A stretch of DNA of 64,000 nucleotides from positions 16,619 through 80,618 of the forward strand of contig JALFTB010000020.1 of NCBI GenBank assembly GCA_022779465.1. Direction: 5' to 3'. The notes beneath the pieces were generated by a model, which was not told the DNA's origin, did not search any database, and worked only from the letters and a program-made list of their open reading frames with translations. The translations under genes and the position numbers were made by a program. The stretch is from CAG-533 sp022779465. Its GTDB lineage: Bacteria > Bacillota_I > Bacilli_A > RF39 > UBA660. How positions within the stretch are numbered: position 1 is the stretch's first letter; the number at the start of each line of letters is the position of its first letter. Positions 35,424 to 44,902 of the stretch are shown here, piece by piece.

Positions 35424-37760
35424 GTGAATGAAGAATTAAAGAAAATTGATGCATATTTTAGAGTATTAAATTATTTATCTTGTGCACAAATATATTTAAA
35501 AGATAATCCATTATTAAAAAGAAAATTAACGATAGATGATGTAAAGAAAAAATTAGTTGGTCATTGGGGTAGTGCACCAGGACAAAATTTTGTTTATGTT
35601 CATTTAAATAGAGTTATAAATAAATATGATTTAAATATGATTTATGTATCTGGTCCTGGTCATAGTGGACAAGCTATGATAGCTAATGCATATTTAGAAG
35701 GAACTTATAGTGAATTATATCCAGAAGTAAGTCAAGATGAAGAAGGACTTACAAGATTATGTAAACAATTTAGTTTTCCAGGAGGAACACCCAGTCATGT
35801 AGCACCAGAAGTTCCTGGTAGTATTAATGAAGGTGGAGAACTTGGTTATAGTTTAGCTCATGCTTATGGAGCAGTTTTAGATAATCCTAGTTTAATAGCT
35901 GCTTGTGTTATCGGTGATGGAGAAGCAGAAACAGGACCTTTAGCAGCTTCTTGGCAAATAAATAAGATAATTGATCCTGTAAGTGATGGAGCAGTTTTAC
36001 CGATATTACATTTAAATGGTTATAAAATAGCTAATCCGACAATATTATCTAGAATTGATGAAACTGAATTAAAAAAATATTTTGAAGGAATGGGATATCA
36101 TCCTTATATAGTTAGTGGTAGTAATCCAATTGTAATGCATCAAAAAATGGCTAAAACTTTAGATAAAGTTATTCTTGAAATTAAGAATATTCAAAATAGT
36201 GCTAGAATTAAAAAAGATAGTACAAGACCGAATTGGCCAATGATAATATTACAAACGCCTAAGGGATGGACGGGAATTAAGAAATATGACGGTAATATGA
36301 TTGAAGGAACATTTAGATCTCATCAAGTACCAATTCCAGTTAATGAAGAACATATTGAGAATGTTGAACAATTAGAAAAATGGTTAAAAAGTTATAAAAT
36401 AGATGATTATTTTGATAAGAATGGTAAACTTATTAAGGCTTTAAGGGATATTGCTCCTAAGGGTAAGAAAAGAATGAGTGCTAATCCAATTGCTAATGGT
36501 GGATTATTACTTAAAGATTTAGATATTCCTGATTATACTAGATATGGTTTAATGTTTGAAGGTCATGGTTCTATTAATGCTAGTGATATGTATACTTTAG
36601 GACATTTCTTAAAAGAAGTATTTAAAAAGAATGATGATATTAAGTTATTTGGTCCAGATGAAGCGATGAGTAATAAATTTAATGAGATGTTTAAGGTTAC
36701 TAATCGTAAATGGAATGGTATAACTTATGATTATGATGAATATTTAAAACCTAATGGTAAAATTGTTGATAGTATTTTATCTGAACATGTATGTGAAGGT
36801 TTACTTGAAGGTTATATTTTAACTGGTAGACATGGTATTATGCATAGTTATGAAGCATTTATTAGAATAGTTGATTCAATGGTTAGTCAACATGCTAAAT
36901 GGCTTAAAATGTGTGCTGATATTCCATGGAGAAAAGATATTTCATCTTTAAATTTTATTTTAACTAGTCATTGTTGGCAACAAGATCATAATGGTTTTAC
37001 ACATCAAGATCCAGGATTTTTAAATCATCTTGTTACTAAGAAAGCTGATGTGACAAGAATTTATTTACCTTTTGATGCAAATACTTTGCTTAGTTGTGCA
37101 GACCATGTTTTAAGAACTAAAAACTATATTAATGTAATTGTGGCATCTAAACATGAAAGACCTCAATGGTTAAATATTGAAGATGCTAAAAAACATTGTG
37201 CAAAAGGTGTGGATATCTTTAAATGGGCTAGTGATGAAAATCCTGATGTAGTGCTTGCTTGTGCTGGAGATACCCCAACTTTAGAAACTTTAGCGGCAAC
37301 TCAAATCTTAAAGGATAATATTCCTGAATTAAAGGTAAGAGTAGTTAATGTAGTTGATTTAATGAAGCTTGTTTCAAATGAAGATCATCCACATGGATTA
37401 ACTCAAGAAGAATATAATAAATTATTTACAAAAGATAAACCAATTATCTTTGCATTCCATGGTTATCCACATTTAATTCATCAATTAACATATAAGAGAG
37501 TTAATCAAAACATGCATGTTCATGGATATACAGAAGAAGGAACTATTACAACTCCTTTTGATATGAGAGTAGTAAATAAGTTAGATAGATATCATTTAGT
37601 TTTAGATGTTTTAAAATATACGAAAATTAACTCTAATAGAAAGAAATCTTTACAAAAGAAATGTTTAGATACTTTAGATTATCATAATGAATATATTAAA
37701 GAAAATGGTGTAGATATTCCTGAAGTAGTTAATTTTAAATGGCACGGAAAAGAATTTTAA
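35424..37760 (+). CDS. xfp: Xylulose-5-phosphate/fructose-6-phosphate phosphoketolase
   Basis: A 778-residue thiamine-diphosphate enzyme that splits xylulose-5-P or fructose-6-P with phosphate, giving acetyl phosphate, hence ATP without pyruvate. Visible signatures are YVSGPGHSG (about residues 75-83), SFPGGTPSH, the ThDP motif GDGEAETGPLA (about 172-182), HLNGYKIANPT and LTSHCWQQDHNGFTHQDPG. GTG at 35424 is chosen as start because AAGGGTGA lies five bases upstream; two nearby ATGs are out of frame and the earlier in-frame GTG at 35415 is part of that site. Standard length for the family. Confidence 0.96.
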   Translation: MNEELKKIDAYFRVLNYLSCAQIYLKDNPLLKRKLTIDDVKKKLVGHWGSAPGQNFVYVHLNRVINKYDLNMIYVSGPGHSGQAMIANAYLEGTYSELYPEVSQDEEGLTRLCKQFSFPGGTPSHVAPEVPGSINEGGELGYSLAHAYGAVLDNPSLIAACVIGDGEAETGPLAASWQINKIIDPVSDGAVLPILHLNGYKIANPTILSRIDETELKKYFEGMGYHPYIVSGSNPIVMHQKMAKTLDKVILEIKNIQNSARIKKDSTRPNWPMIILQTPKGWTGIKKYDGNMIEGTFRSHQVPIPVNEEHIENVEQLEKWLKSYKIDDYFDKNGKLIKALRDIAPKGKKRMSANPIANGGLLLKDLDIPDYTRYGLMFEGHGSINASDMYTLGHFLKEVFKKNDDIKLFGPDEAMSNKFNEMFKVTNRKWNGITYDYDEYLKPNGKIVDSILSEHVCEGLLEGYILTGRHGIMHSYEAFIRIVDSMVSQHAKWLKMCADIPWRKDISSLNFILTSHCWQQDHNGFTHQDPGFLNHLVTKKADVTRIYLPFDANTLLSCADHVLRTKNYINVIVASKHERPQWLNIEDAKKHCAKGVDIFKWASDENPDVVLACAGDTPTLETLAATQILKDNIPELKVRVVNVVDLMKLVSNEDHPHGLTQEEYNKLFTKDKPIIFAFHGYPHLIHQLTYKRVNQNMHVHGYTEEGTITTPFDMRVVNKLDRYHLVLDVLKYTKINSNRKKSLQKKCLDTLDYHNEYIKENGVDIPEVVNFKWHGKEF

Positions 37761-37772
37761 TAATTCTTTTTT
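37748..37772 (+). terminator. Terminator after xfp
   Basis: AAAAGAATT / AATTCTTTT stem spanning the stop codon, followed by T. Confidence 0.7.
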
Positions 37773-37822
37773 GTTGATATTTTTTTGCTCATATAGTAAT
37801 ATAATTTTTAAAGGTGATGGTT

Positions 37823-38185
37823 ATGATGATGAAAGTACAGTATGCTTATTATTATTCTGATGAGTATGGTGTATATTTTATTAGAAGAATAGATGGGGAA
37901 AGTTTAGAAAGACATATACCGAAAGGGTTATATGATTTATGTTATGAAGAATTTTCTCGTAATAATGGCTTGGCAGTTGCTTTTAGTCATGAAAATAAAG
38001 TTGTTCATTATAGTGATGATGAAACAATGGCATTATTAGATTTTAATTTTAGAACTTTAAATCATAAAGAAACATGTGAAATGTTTAAAAGTTATAGTGA
38101 TTATAATAAAGCAGAAGATGATGATGCTCCTTCTATAATTGATACTTTAAAGGGTTGTTTAACTAAAAAGAAAAAGGATTGTTAA
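37823..38185 (+). CDS. Small cytosolic protein of unknown function
   Basis: A 120-residue protein rich in Tyr, Asp and Glu with a beta-rich first half (KVQYAYYYSDEYGVYFIRRID) and a Lys/Cys end. No domain recognised. Three consecutive ATG codons occur at 37823-37831; the first is chosen from AAGGTGA five bases upstream. It converges with the permuted-papain gene, and the two share a strong bidirectional terminator. Confidence 0.6.
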   Translation: MMMKVQYAYYYSDEYGVYFIRRIDGESLERHIPKGLYDLCYEEFSRNNGLAVAFSHENKVVHYSDDETMALLDFNFRTLNHKETCEMFKSYSDYNKAEDDDAPSIIDTLKGCLTKKKKDC

Positions 38186-38198
38186 AATCCTTTTTCTT
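38168..38198. terminator. Bidirectional terminator
   Basis: A thirteen-pair stem AAGAAAAAGGATT / AATCCTTTTTCTT between convergent genes, overlapping both coding ends. Confidence 0.8.
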
Positions 38199-38718
38199 TG
38201 CTTAAATAATCTAATATTGTACCTTCATAAATAACATTGTTTAAATTAAAGAAATCTTTTGGTTCTAGAAGTGAATAGTCTTTATCAAAAGAAAGAATAC
38301 CATTTTCACTTAACAATTTTCCACAAAATTGACTACAACAATAATGATATTTACGATGCTTTATTTTTTTTCTTTTAATATATAATAAACCGATAAGATT
38401 ATATTTATATTTACTTTTGTATTTGATGTAATTATTTTTTAAATCATCTTTTAGATCATTATATTGTTTATTTGTAATATTTAATTGATATATTTTTATT
38501 TTTGATTTAGAAAAATGTTTACATCTACGTTCATAGTATTCGTTTATTAAACCGCCAGGTAAGGGGATATAGGTGTATTTACGACCAAATGAATAGGCAT
38601 TTTTTAGGTTTTTATCTAAAGATATTGTGACGTGTACGTATTCTTCTTTAGTAAAATATTTTAAAACTTTTGATACTAATGAGCCAGAATTTGAAACAAT
38701 TATGTATATATTTTTCAT
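38182..38718 (-). CDS. Permuted papain-like (YiiX/NlpC-P60 type) enzyme
   Basis: A 178-residue protein that fits circularly permuted papain-fold enzymes: the catalytic His appears early in YVHVTISLD (residue about 29) and the catalytic Cys late in HYCCSQFCGKLL (about 126-130). Members hydrolyse amide or ester bonds in cell wall peptides or lipids; the substrate here is unknown. No signal peptide is seen. The start overlaps the end of the FAD-oxidoreductase gene by four bases and lacks its own strong ribosome binding site, so it depends on coupling. Confidence 0.75.
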   Translation of the reverse strand: MKNIYIIVSNSGSLVSKVLKYFTKEEYVHVTISLDKNLKNAYSFGRKYTYIPLPGGLINEYYERRCKHFSKSKIKIYQLNITNKQYNDLKDDLKNNYIKYKSKYKYNLIGLLYIKRKKIKHRKYHYCCSQFCGKLLSENGILSFDKDYSLLEPKDFFNLNNVIYEGTILDYLSKEKGF

Positions 38719-40094
38719 TTTAAAATATCTCTTGCTGCGATAACACCACTAATTGATGCTTGAATTAAACCTCTGGTTATACCAGCACCATCACCAATAG
38801 CGTAAACGCCATCTATATTTGTTTTTAAATTATTATTAACTTTAACTTTAGTTGAATAAAATTTTACTTCAACACCATAAAGAATTGTTGAATCACCATT
38901 AATACCTGGACAAACTTTATCTAAAGCCTCTAATGTTTCTAAAAGAGCAACTAGGATACGATGGGGAAGAGCAAATGATAGATCTCCAGGAACTGCGTCT
39001 TTTAAAGTAGGTTCATAACAAAGTTTTTTCATTTTATTATATGTTGAACGTTTTCCTTGTTTTAAGTCTTTTAATCTTTGAACCATAATTTTTCCACCAG
39101 TTAACATATTTGAAAGTTCAGCAATATATTTACCATATTTTATTGGTTCATCAAATGGTTCAGTAAAGTTTGCAGATACTAATAAAGCAAAGTTAGTATT
39201 TTCGCTTTTTATATCTTTAAATGAATGACCATTGACAACGGCGATATTATCATCGTAATTTTCTTGACTAACAAATCCACCGGGATTCATACAGAAAGTT
39301 CGAACAATATTATCGGTTGTTTTTGAAGTATTGTATATTTTAAATTCATATAATTCGTTGGTTAAAAAGTCAGTTATTGTTCTTGGAAGTTCAACTCTGA
39401 CACCAATATCGATTTGATTTCCTTCAATTGGTAAATGATGTTTTTTACATGTATTTTGAAGCCATTCTGATCCACTGCGACCAACTGCTAAAATAATATT
39501 ATCACCAATAAATTCTTTTTGAGTTCCGTTAATATCAATAATTACTTTCTTTTCTTTATCTAAATCTATATCAATGGCATCTGCAAGGTCATATATTTCA
39601 ACATTTTTATAGCTTTTAATAGTTTCATACATTTTATCCATGATTATTTGAGTTTTTTCAGTACCTAGATGTCTAACAGGGCATTTTACTAATTTTAAAT
39701 TATTAGCAGTACATTTATTAGCAAATTCATCAGCAAATTTTTGATTATAAATTACTTCTTTAGTAGCACCATAATCTAAATAAATATCATCTACGTATTT
39801 AATATATTCATTTAATTTATCACTGCCAAGGTAATCTTCTAACCAACCTCCAACATCTTTGTTTAAGGATAATTTGCCATCAGAGAAAGCTCCGGCACCA
39901 CCCCAACCACAAGATATGTTACAAGGAATACATCCGGCACATTTACCTAATTTAGCTTTAGGGCATTTTCTTATTTTTATGTTTCGACCTTTGTCAAACA
40001 TAGCTATTTTTAAGTCAGGTTTGTTTTTTAAAAGTTCTAGGGCTGAAAAGATACCTGCAGGTCCACAACCTATAATTAAAACATCATACTTCAT
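38715..40094 (-). CDS. FAD-dependent oxidoreductase (COG2509-like)
   Basis: A 459-residue flavoprotein. The dinucleotide-binding motif GCGPAG is at residues 9-14, a Cys-rich segment (KCPKAKLGKCAGCIPCNISC, about 42-61) precedes GWGGAGAFSDGKL, and the C-terminal FAD motif is VYAIGDGAGITRGL. This matches uncharacterised FAD-dependent dehydrogenases of Firmicutes. The Cys-rich segment might bind a metal or Fe-S centre, which is inference. The substrate is unknown. GGTGATA lies before the ATG. It is the first gene of a two-gene leftward operon. Confidence 0.9.
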   Translation of the reverse strand: MKYDVLIIGCGPAGIFSALELLKNKPDLKIAMFDKGRNIKIRKCPKAKLGKCAGCIPCNISCGWGGAGAFSDGKLSLNKDVGGWLEDYLGSDKLNEYIKYVDDIYLDYGATKEVIYNQKFADEFANKCTANNLKLVKCPVRHLGTEKTQIIMDKMYETIKSYKNVEIYDLADAIDIDLDKEKKVIIDINGTQKEFIGDNIILAVGRSGSEWLQNTCKKHHLPIEGNQIDIGVRVELPRTITDFLTNELYEFKIYNTSKTTDNIVRTFCMNPGGFVSQENYDDNIAVVNGHSFKDIKSENTNFALLVSANFTEPFDEPIKYGKYIAELSNMLTGGKIMVQRLKDLKQGKRSTYNKMKKLCYEPTLKDAVPGDLSFALPHRILVALLETLEALDKVCPGINGDSTILYGVEVKFYSTKVKVNNNLKTNIDGVYAIGDGAGITRGLIQASISGVIAARDILK

Positions 40095-40166
40095 ATTATC
40101 ACCACATTATAATTATATCATATATGTTTGTTCATTTATATGATATAATTAATTTAGGTGATATTG

Positions 40167-41360
40167 ATGAATGACATTAAATTTAAACCAGTTATTTTAG
40201 GAATAGATGTAGGAGCTTATAGTGTAGCAAGAACATTTTATGAATTTTATAATGTTAAGTCTATTATTATAGGTAAATATACTTATTGGATGACTAATTA
40301 TAGTAAAATTACAGAAACTTATACAGTAGATGGAATGAAAGAAGATAAATTAATTGATTATTTAGTTGATTTAAAGAAACAATATCCAGATACTAAATTA
40401 TTACTTTTTGGTTGTTCTGAAGATTATGTTGATACAATTGTTAGAAATAAAGATGTATTAGATAAATATTATGTTATACCAACCGTTGATTTAAAGACAT
40501 TAAATAGAGTAGTGGAAAAAGAAAACTTCTATGATGTTTGTGAAAAAGTGGGAATTAATTATCCTAAAACTATTATTTTAAATAAAGATAATTATAAAGA
40601 TACTTCTATTCCATTTAAATATCCAATTGTTGGTAAAGTATCTAATAAAGCTGTTTATCAAAGAATTAGTTTTGAAGGTAAGATGAAAGTATTTATAATT
40701 AACTCTTATGAAGAATTAATTACTATTCTTGATAGATGTTTTGGTGCTGGATATAATGATGATTTTGTAGTACAAGAATATATTAAAGGTACAGATGCAA
40801 ATATGAGAGTTTTAACTTGTTTCTGTGATCAAAATAGTAATGTATTATTTTCATCAGTTGGTAGAGTTTTACTTGAAGAAAAAGGACCAGATGTTACGGG
40901 AAATTATTCTGCTATAGTAAATACAGAAGATGAGAAATTAGTAGAAGCAGCTAAGAAATTCTTAAAGGAAACTAATTATAAAGGTTATGCTAATTTTGAT
41001 GTTAAGTATGATGATGAAACTAAAGATTTTTATTTCTTTGAAGTTAATGTTAGATTAGGTAGAAGTAATTTTTATATGGGAGCAGGTCATACTAATTATT
41101 TAGAACCCTGTGTAGATGCTTATATCTATGAAAATGTTAAAGATAAATATGAACAAAAGGGTAAAGAACTATATAGAATAATTCCATTTTGTGTAATTAA
41201 GAAATATGTTAAAGATAAAGAATTAATTAAAGAATATAAAAAGTTAAAGAGAAATAATCCATTAGATTATAAAAAAGATTTTTCTTTAAAGAGAAAGTTT
41301 TATATTAATATGGCTTTAATTAATCATATTAGAAAGTTTAGAAAGTATTATGAGAAATAA
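40167..41360 (+). CDS. ATP-grasp carboxylate-amine ligase, probable D-aspartate ligase
   Basis: A 397-residue ATP-grasp enzyme: PIVGKVSNKAVY (ATP-binding Lys), VVQEYIKGTDANMRVL, and the Mg-binding FFEVNVRLGRSNF near residues 290-302. In enterococci and lactococci a similar ligase attaches D-Asp to the stem-peptide Lys of the cell-wall precursor, and its gene neighbours an aspartate racemase gene, as here. The ATG at 40167 follows TAGGTGA; the GTG at 40158 belongs to that site. The racemase gene overlaps its end by eleven bases. The D-Asp role is inferred from family and pairing. Confidence 0.82.
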   Translation: MNDIKFKPVILGIDVGAYSVARTFYEFYNVKSIIIGKYTYWMTNYSKITETYTVDGMKEDKLIDYLVDLKKQYPDTKLLLFGCSEDYVDTIVRNKDVLDKYYVIPTVDLKTLNRVVEKENFYDVCEKVGINYPKTIILNKDNYKDTSIPFKYPIVGKVSNKAVYQRISFEGKMKVFIINSYEELITILDRCFGAGYNDDFVVQEYIKGTDANMRVLTCFCDQNSNVLFSSVGRVLLEEKGPDVTGNYSAIVNTEDEKLVEAAKKFLKETNYKGYANFDVKYDDETKDFYFFEVNVRLGRSNFYMGAGHTNYLEPCVDAYIYENVKDKYEQKGKELYRIIPFCVIKKYVKDKELIKEYKKLKRNNPLDYKKDFSLKRKFYINMALINHIRKFRKYYEK

Positions 41361-42057
41361 TTTAGTAGGTGTAATTGGTGGGTTAGGCCCTATGGCTACT
41401 GCCAAATTTATGGAGATAGTTATTAATAATACAGAAGCTACTTGTGATCAAGAAAATGTTGATATGCTTATATGTCAATATTCAAGTATACCTGATAGAA
41501 CTGCTTATATTTTAGATGATAGTAAAACTAATCCGGTTTATGAGATGATTGAAGCAGCTAAATTACTTGAAAATAATAATGTATTATTTATAGTTATGCC
41601 ATGTAATACAGCAACTTATTTTTATGATGAAGTAGCTAAAAGTGTAAATATACCGATACTTAATATTGTAAAAGAAACTGTAAATAATGTGATTGATAGA
41701 GGTATTAAAAAAATTGGCTTAATGGCTACTGATGGAACTATTCAATCGGGTGTTTATGATAAGTATGCTGAAGATAAATTAGAAATATTTAAACCTAATG
41801 AAGAAATTCAAAAAAAGGTTATGTCAATTATTTATGATGATGTAAAACAAAATAAAATACCTAGTAAAGAAGAACTTATGAATATTGTAAAGTATTTTAA
41901 AGATAGTAATTGTGAAGCAGTTATTGCTGGATGTACTGAGTTATCGGTAGCATTTAATCAGTTAGGTATTGATTTAGAAAAAGAAAATATTGTTGATAGT
42001 TTAACAGTACTTGCAAAGAAAACAATTTTATTAGCTGGCAAAAATATTAAAAAATAG
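41350..42057 (+). CDS. Aspartate/glutamate racemase family protein, probable aspartate racemase
   Basis: A 235-residue cofactor-independent racemase. The two catalytic cysteines are in MPCNTATYF (about residue 80) and AGCTELSVAF (about 193); the start GVIGGLGPMATAKF is typical for the aspartate racemase branch rather than MurI. It would supply D-Asp for the ligase encoded just upstream, with which it overlaps by eleven bases. Translation is probably coupled as no good ribosome binding site is seen. Cytosolic. Confidence 0.9.
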   Translation: MRNNLVGVIGGLGPMATAKFMEIVINNTEATCDQENVDMLICQYSSIPDRTAYILDDSKTNPVYEMIEAAKLLENNNVLFIVMPCNTATYFYDEVAKSVNIPILNIVKETVNNVIDRGIKKIGLMATDGTIQSGVYDKYAEDKLEIFKPNEEIQKKVMSIIYDDVKQNKIPSKEELMNIVKYFKDSNCEAVIAGCTELSVAFNQLGIDLEKENIVDSLTVLAKKTILLAGKNIKK

Positions 42058-42074
42058 TTTTTGGAGTGGATTGT

Positions 42075-43139
42075 ATGAAAAAGAAATATTTTTATTTGGG
42101 TATATATGTATTAATTTTATTGATAGAGATATATTCTTTTAAAAATATTTTTTATAAGCCTCAAAATGTTGTTATTAGTAAACCTATCATTATACAGAAA
42201 GTGTGTAGTGATGATATTAAAAGTGTAAAAATAACAGCGGCAGGTGATTGTACAATCGGTTGGGATTCAAGATATGGATATGCGACTAGATATGATAAAT
42301 ATTTAGATGATAATAATGGAGATTATGGTTATTATTTTAAAAAAGTTAAATATTTATTTGAAAGTGATGATTTATCAATTGTTAACTTGGAAGGTCAATT
42401 AACCAGTTCGAATGATAGAGTAGAGAAAAAATTTAATTTTAAGGCACCAACTTCTTATGTTAATGTGTTAAAAAAGGGTAATATAGAGGTTGTGAGCTTT
42501 GCTAATAATCATGCTTATGATTTTGGTGAAAAAGGATATGAAGAGACTGTAAAGACTTTAAATGAAGCAAATGTTGATTATTATGGTGGTAGTAAATATT
42601 TAATTAAAGAAGTTAATGGAATTAAAATTGGTTTTTTTGCTTTATTAGATATATATGGACGAAAATATAATGAGTGTTTAAAAGCAATTAATTATTTAAA
42701 AGAACAAAATTGTGATTTGATTATAGCTTCTATGCATTGGGGTATAGAAGGTGACTATGTTCAAGCTACTTTTCAAGAAAATTTAGGGCATTATTTAATT
42801 GATAATGGTGTAGATTTAGTTTTAGGGGCTCATCCTCATTTAATTCAAGGTATTGAAAAATATAATGATAAATATATATTATATTCAATGGGTAACTTTT
42901 CTTTTGGTGGTAATCAAAATCCACCTGATAAGGATACTTTTATTTATCAACAAACTTTTAAATTTGTTAATGGTAAATTACAACTTGATGATAATATTTC
43001 AATAATACCAGCATCTGTTTCAAGTGTTAAATATATAAATAATTATCAACCAGTTGTGTTAGATGGTAGTGAAGGCGAAAGAGTTCTTAATAAAATACTT
43101 AAATATAGTAAAGGATTTGAATACAAAAAAAGTGCATAA
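42075..43139 (+). CDS. CapA-family (metallophosphatase-fold) membrane-anchored protein
   Basis: A 354-residue protein with one N-terminal membrane helix (about residues 5-22) and an outer CapA domain of the poly-gamma-glutamate synthesis protein family. Metal-site motifs are AGDCTIGWD (about 60-68), NLEGQLT, SFANNHAYDFGEKG, SMHWGIEGD and GAHPHLIQGIE, then YSMGNFSFGG. No PgsB/PgsC genes are nearby, so a poly-glutamate role is not supported; cell-wall or polymer modification is more likely. The ATG at 42075 follows TTGGAGTGG. It lies 17 bases after the racemase gene in the same operon. Confidence 0.88.
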   Translation: MKKKYFYLGIYVLILLIEIYSFKNIFYKPQNVVISKPIIIQKVCSDDIKSVKITAAGDCTIGWDSRYGYATRYDKYLDDNNGDYGYYFKKVKYLFESDDLSIVNLEGQLTSSNDRVEKKFNFKAPTSYVNVLKKGNIEVVSFANNHAYDFGEKGYEETVKTLNEANVDYYGGSKYLIKEVNGIKIGFFALLDIYGRKYNECLKAINYLKEQNCDLIIASMHWGIEGDYVQATFQENLGHYLIDNGVDLVLGAHPHLIQGIEKYNDKYILYSMGNFSFGGNQNPPDKDTFIYQQTFKFVNGKLQLDDNISIIPASVSSVKYINNYQPVVLDGSEGERVLNKILKYSKGFEYKKSA

Positions 43140-43154
43140 ATTTTGCACTTTTTT
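43125..43154. terminator. Bidirectional terminator after the CapA-family gene
   Basis: AAAAAGTGCA / TGCACTTTTT stem with a seven-base loop and T-run, overlapping the ends of two convergent genes. Confidence 0.8.
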
Positions 43155-44902
43155 TAATGTAAATCTTTATATGAAACTTTACCGACTAAGGTCATTGGAA
43201 GTCCATCTACATATTCAATATCTTGAGGAATAGCATAATTTGCAAGATTTTGTTTAAGATATTTATTAATTGATCTTTTAACTTCTAGTGATGGTTTTAT
43301 GCCTTCTTTAAGAACAACAAATGCTTTAGCAACTTCTCCTTTATAAGGATGTGAAACACCAATTACAGCACTTTGGAAAACATATTCATTTTTAGCAAGT
43401 AATTCTTCAATGTAGCTTGGATAAACATTATAACCATTAGTGATAATCATACGTTTAATTCTTGAACGATAATAAATTAATCCTTTATTATCCATAGAAC
43501 CCATGTCTCCAGTATGAAGCCATGTAATTCCATTTTCATCTTTAGTTAATGTTTCTTTTGTTTCTTTAGGTTCATCAAGGTAACCCAACATTACATTAGG
43601 GCCACTTATTAAGATTTCACCATCTTCGCCAGGATTTACTTCGTGACCATCATTTAGATCAACGATTTTATAAACACAATTAGGAAAAGGAATACCAATG
43701 ATATCTTTTTTCTTTTCCATTCCTTCTGGAGATAGGCAACAAGCCCCAGCTCCTTCAGTTAATCCATAACCAACTCTAAGATCAGTTTTACAACCATGAG
43801 CTTTAAAGTATTCATTTATTTTCTTTTTATTTTCAATAGTAATAGAATCGCCACCACAAACTGCTAAAGTTAAATCGGATAAATCATTAGGACCTAATTT
43901 TAGTTTTGTGATAGCATCAAATAATGAAGGAACACCAGCAATTACATTTGGATGATACTTCTTTAAAATCTTTTTCATTTTTTTCATATCAAATTTGGGA
44001 ATTAAAATTACTTTCATACCTGAATATAGGGGCGTATGAGTAGAAATTCCAATTCCAAAAGCATGGAAATTTGGTAATATTGTTAAAAATGAATTACTAG
44101 GCTTCATAGTATCAGACATATATCTACTTTGAATAGCACCAGCATTAAAGTTAAGATTACTTAAACAAATACCTTTAGGTTTACCAGTTGTACCACCACT
44201 ATAAAGAATAACTGCTAAATCAGTATCTTTTCTTTTAACGTAATACTCTTCATTATAGTAAGCACCATTTTTAATAAATTGACGCCAAGAAAGAACGATT
44301 TCTTTATTTTCTTTCATACTTTTATCATTTTTGCGTCCTTTAAATAAGTAATAGAATGTATCAACTACAAATCCCATAGACTTAGTTGCTGAAGAAACAA
44401 CAACGTGTTTAACTTTTGTATCTTTAATAGCATTCATAACTTTAGGGTAGCATAAATCAATTGTTAAAATAACTTTACTTTTGGCTTTATTTAAATAAAA
44501 GTTTATTTCATTTTCAGATGATAGGGGATGAATCATGTTTGCTACTGCACCAACCATATTAATAGCATAGAACATAATTACAGCTTCTGGTGTGTTTGGC
44601 ATACAGATTGTTACACGATCATCTTCTTCAACACCAATTCTTTTTAAGCTGCGAGCACATTTTTTAATTTTGTTTACAAATTCAACATAAGATATTTGCG
44701 TGTTGTAATATTCGATAGCAATATTATTTGGATACATAGAGGCAGATAATAGAACTGCATCTATTAAACTACCATTATCATATTTTATTTCTTTAGGGGT
44801 TTTTGTATAATAATTAGCCCATTTATTTTTAGGATTAATTCCTAATAATCTTTTAAAATTATTTAAATGTTTATTTAGCTTGTTTTTCAATGATTCGTAC
44901 AT
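43154..44902 (-). CDS. AMP-forming acyl-CoA synthetase-like adenylating enzyme
   Basis: A 582-residue class I adenylate-forming enzyme. The P-loop is YSGGTTGKPKG (about residue 232), followed by GYGLTEGAG, the hinge region WLHTGDMG and the C-terminal catalytic Lys context LVGKVSYKDL. It would activate a carboxylic acid as an acyl-AMP and pass it to CoA or another thiol. The ATG at 44902 is six bases after AGGAGG; the frame opens five codons before. It overlaps the preceding acyltransferase-like gene by 32 bases, so the two are translated together. The acid is unknown. Confidence 0.9.
   Translation of the reverse strand: MYESLKNKLNKHLNNFKRLLGINPKNKWANYYTKTPKEIKYDNGSLIDAVLLSASMYPNNIAIEYYNTQISYVEFVNKIKKCARSLKRIGVEEDDRVTICMPNTPEAVIMFYAINMVGAVANMIHPLSSENEINFYLNKAKSKVILTIDLCYPKVMNAIKDTKVKHVVVSSATKSMGFVVDTFYYLFKGRKNDKSMKENKEIVLSWRQFIKNGAYYNEEYYVKRKDTDLAVILYSGGTTGKPKGICLSNLNFNAGAIQSRYMSDTMKPSNSFLTILPNFHAFGIGISTHTPLYSGMKVILIPKFDMKKMKKILKKYHPNVIAGVPSLFDAITKLKLGPNDLSDLTLAVCGGDSITIENKKKINEYFKAHGCKTDLRVGYGLTEGAGACCLSPEGMEKKKDIIGIPFPNCVYKIVDLNDGHEVNPGEDGEILISGPNVMLGYLDEPKETKETLTKDENGITWLHTGDMGSMDNKGLIYYRSRIKRMIITNGYNVYPSYIEELLAKNEYVFQSAVIGVSHPYKGEVAKAFVVLKEGIKPSLEVKRSINKYLKQNLANYAIPQDIEYVDGLPMTLVGKVSYKDLH

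Noticed and set aside
42075..43139. Poly-gamma-glutamate capsule synthesis
   Set aside because: Only a CapA-family protein is present; no PgsB/CapB ligase or PgsC/CapC is nearby, so the pathway is not supported.
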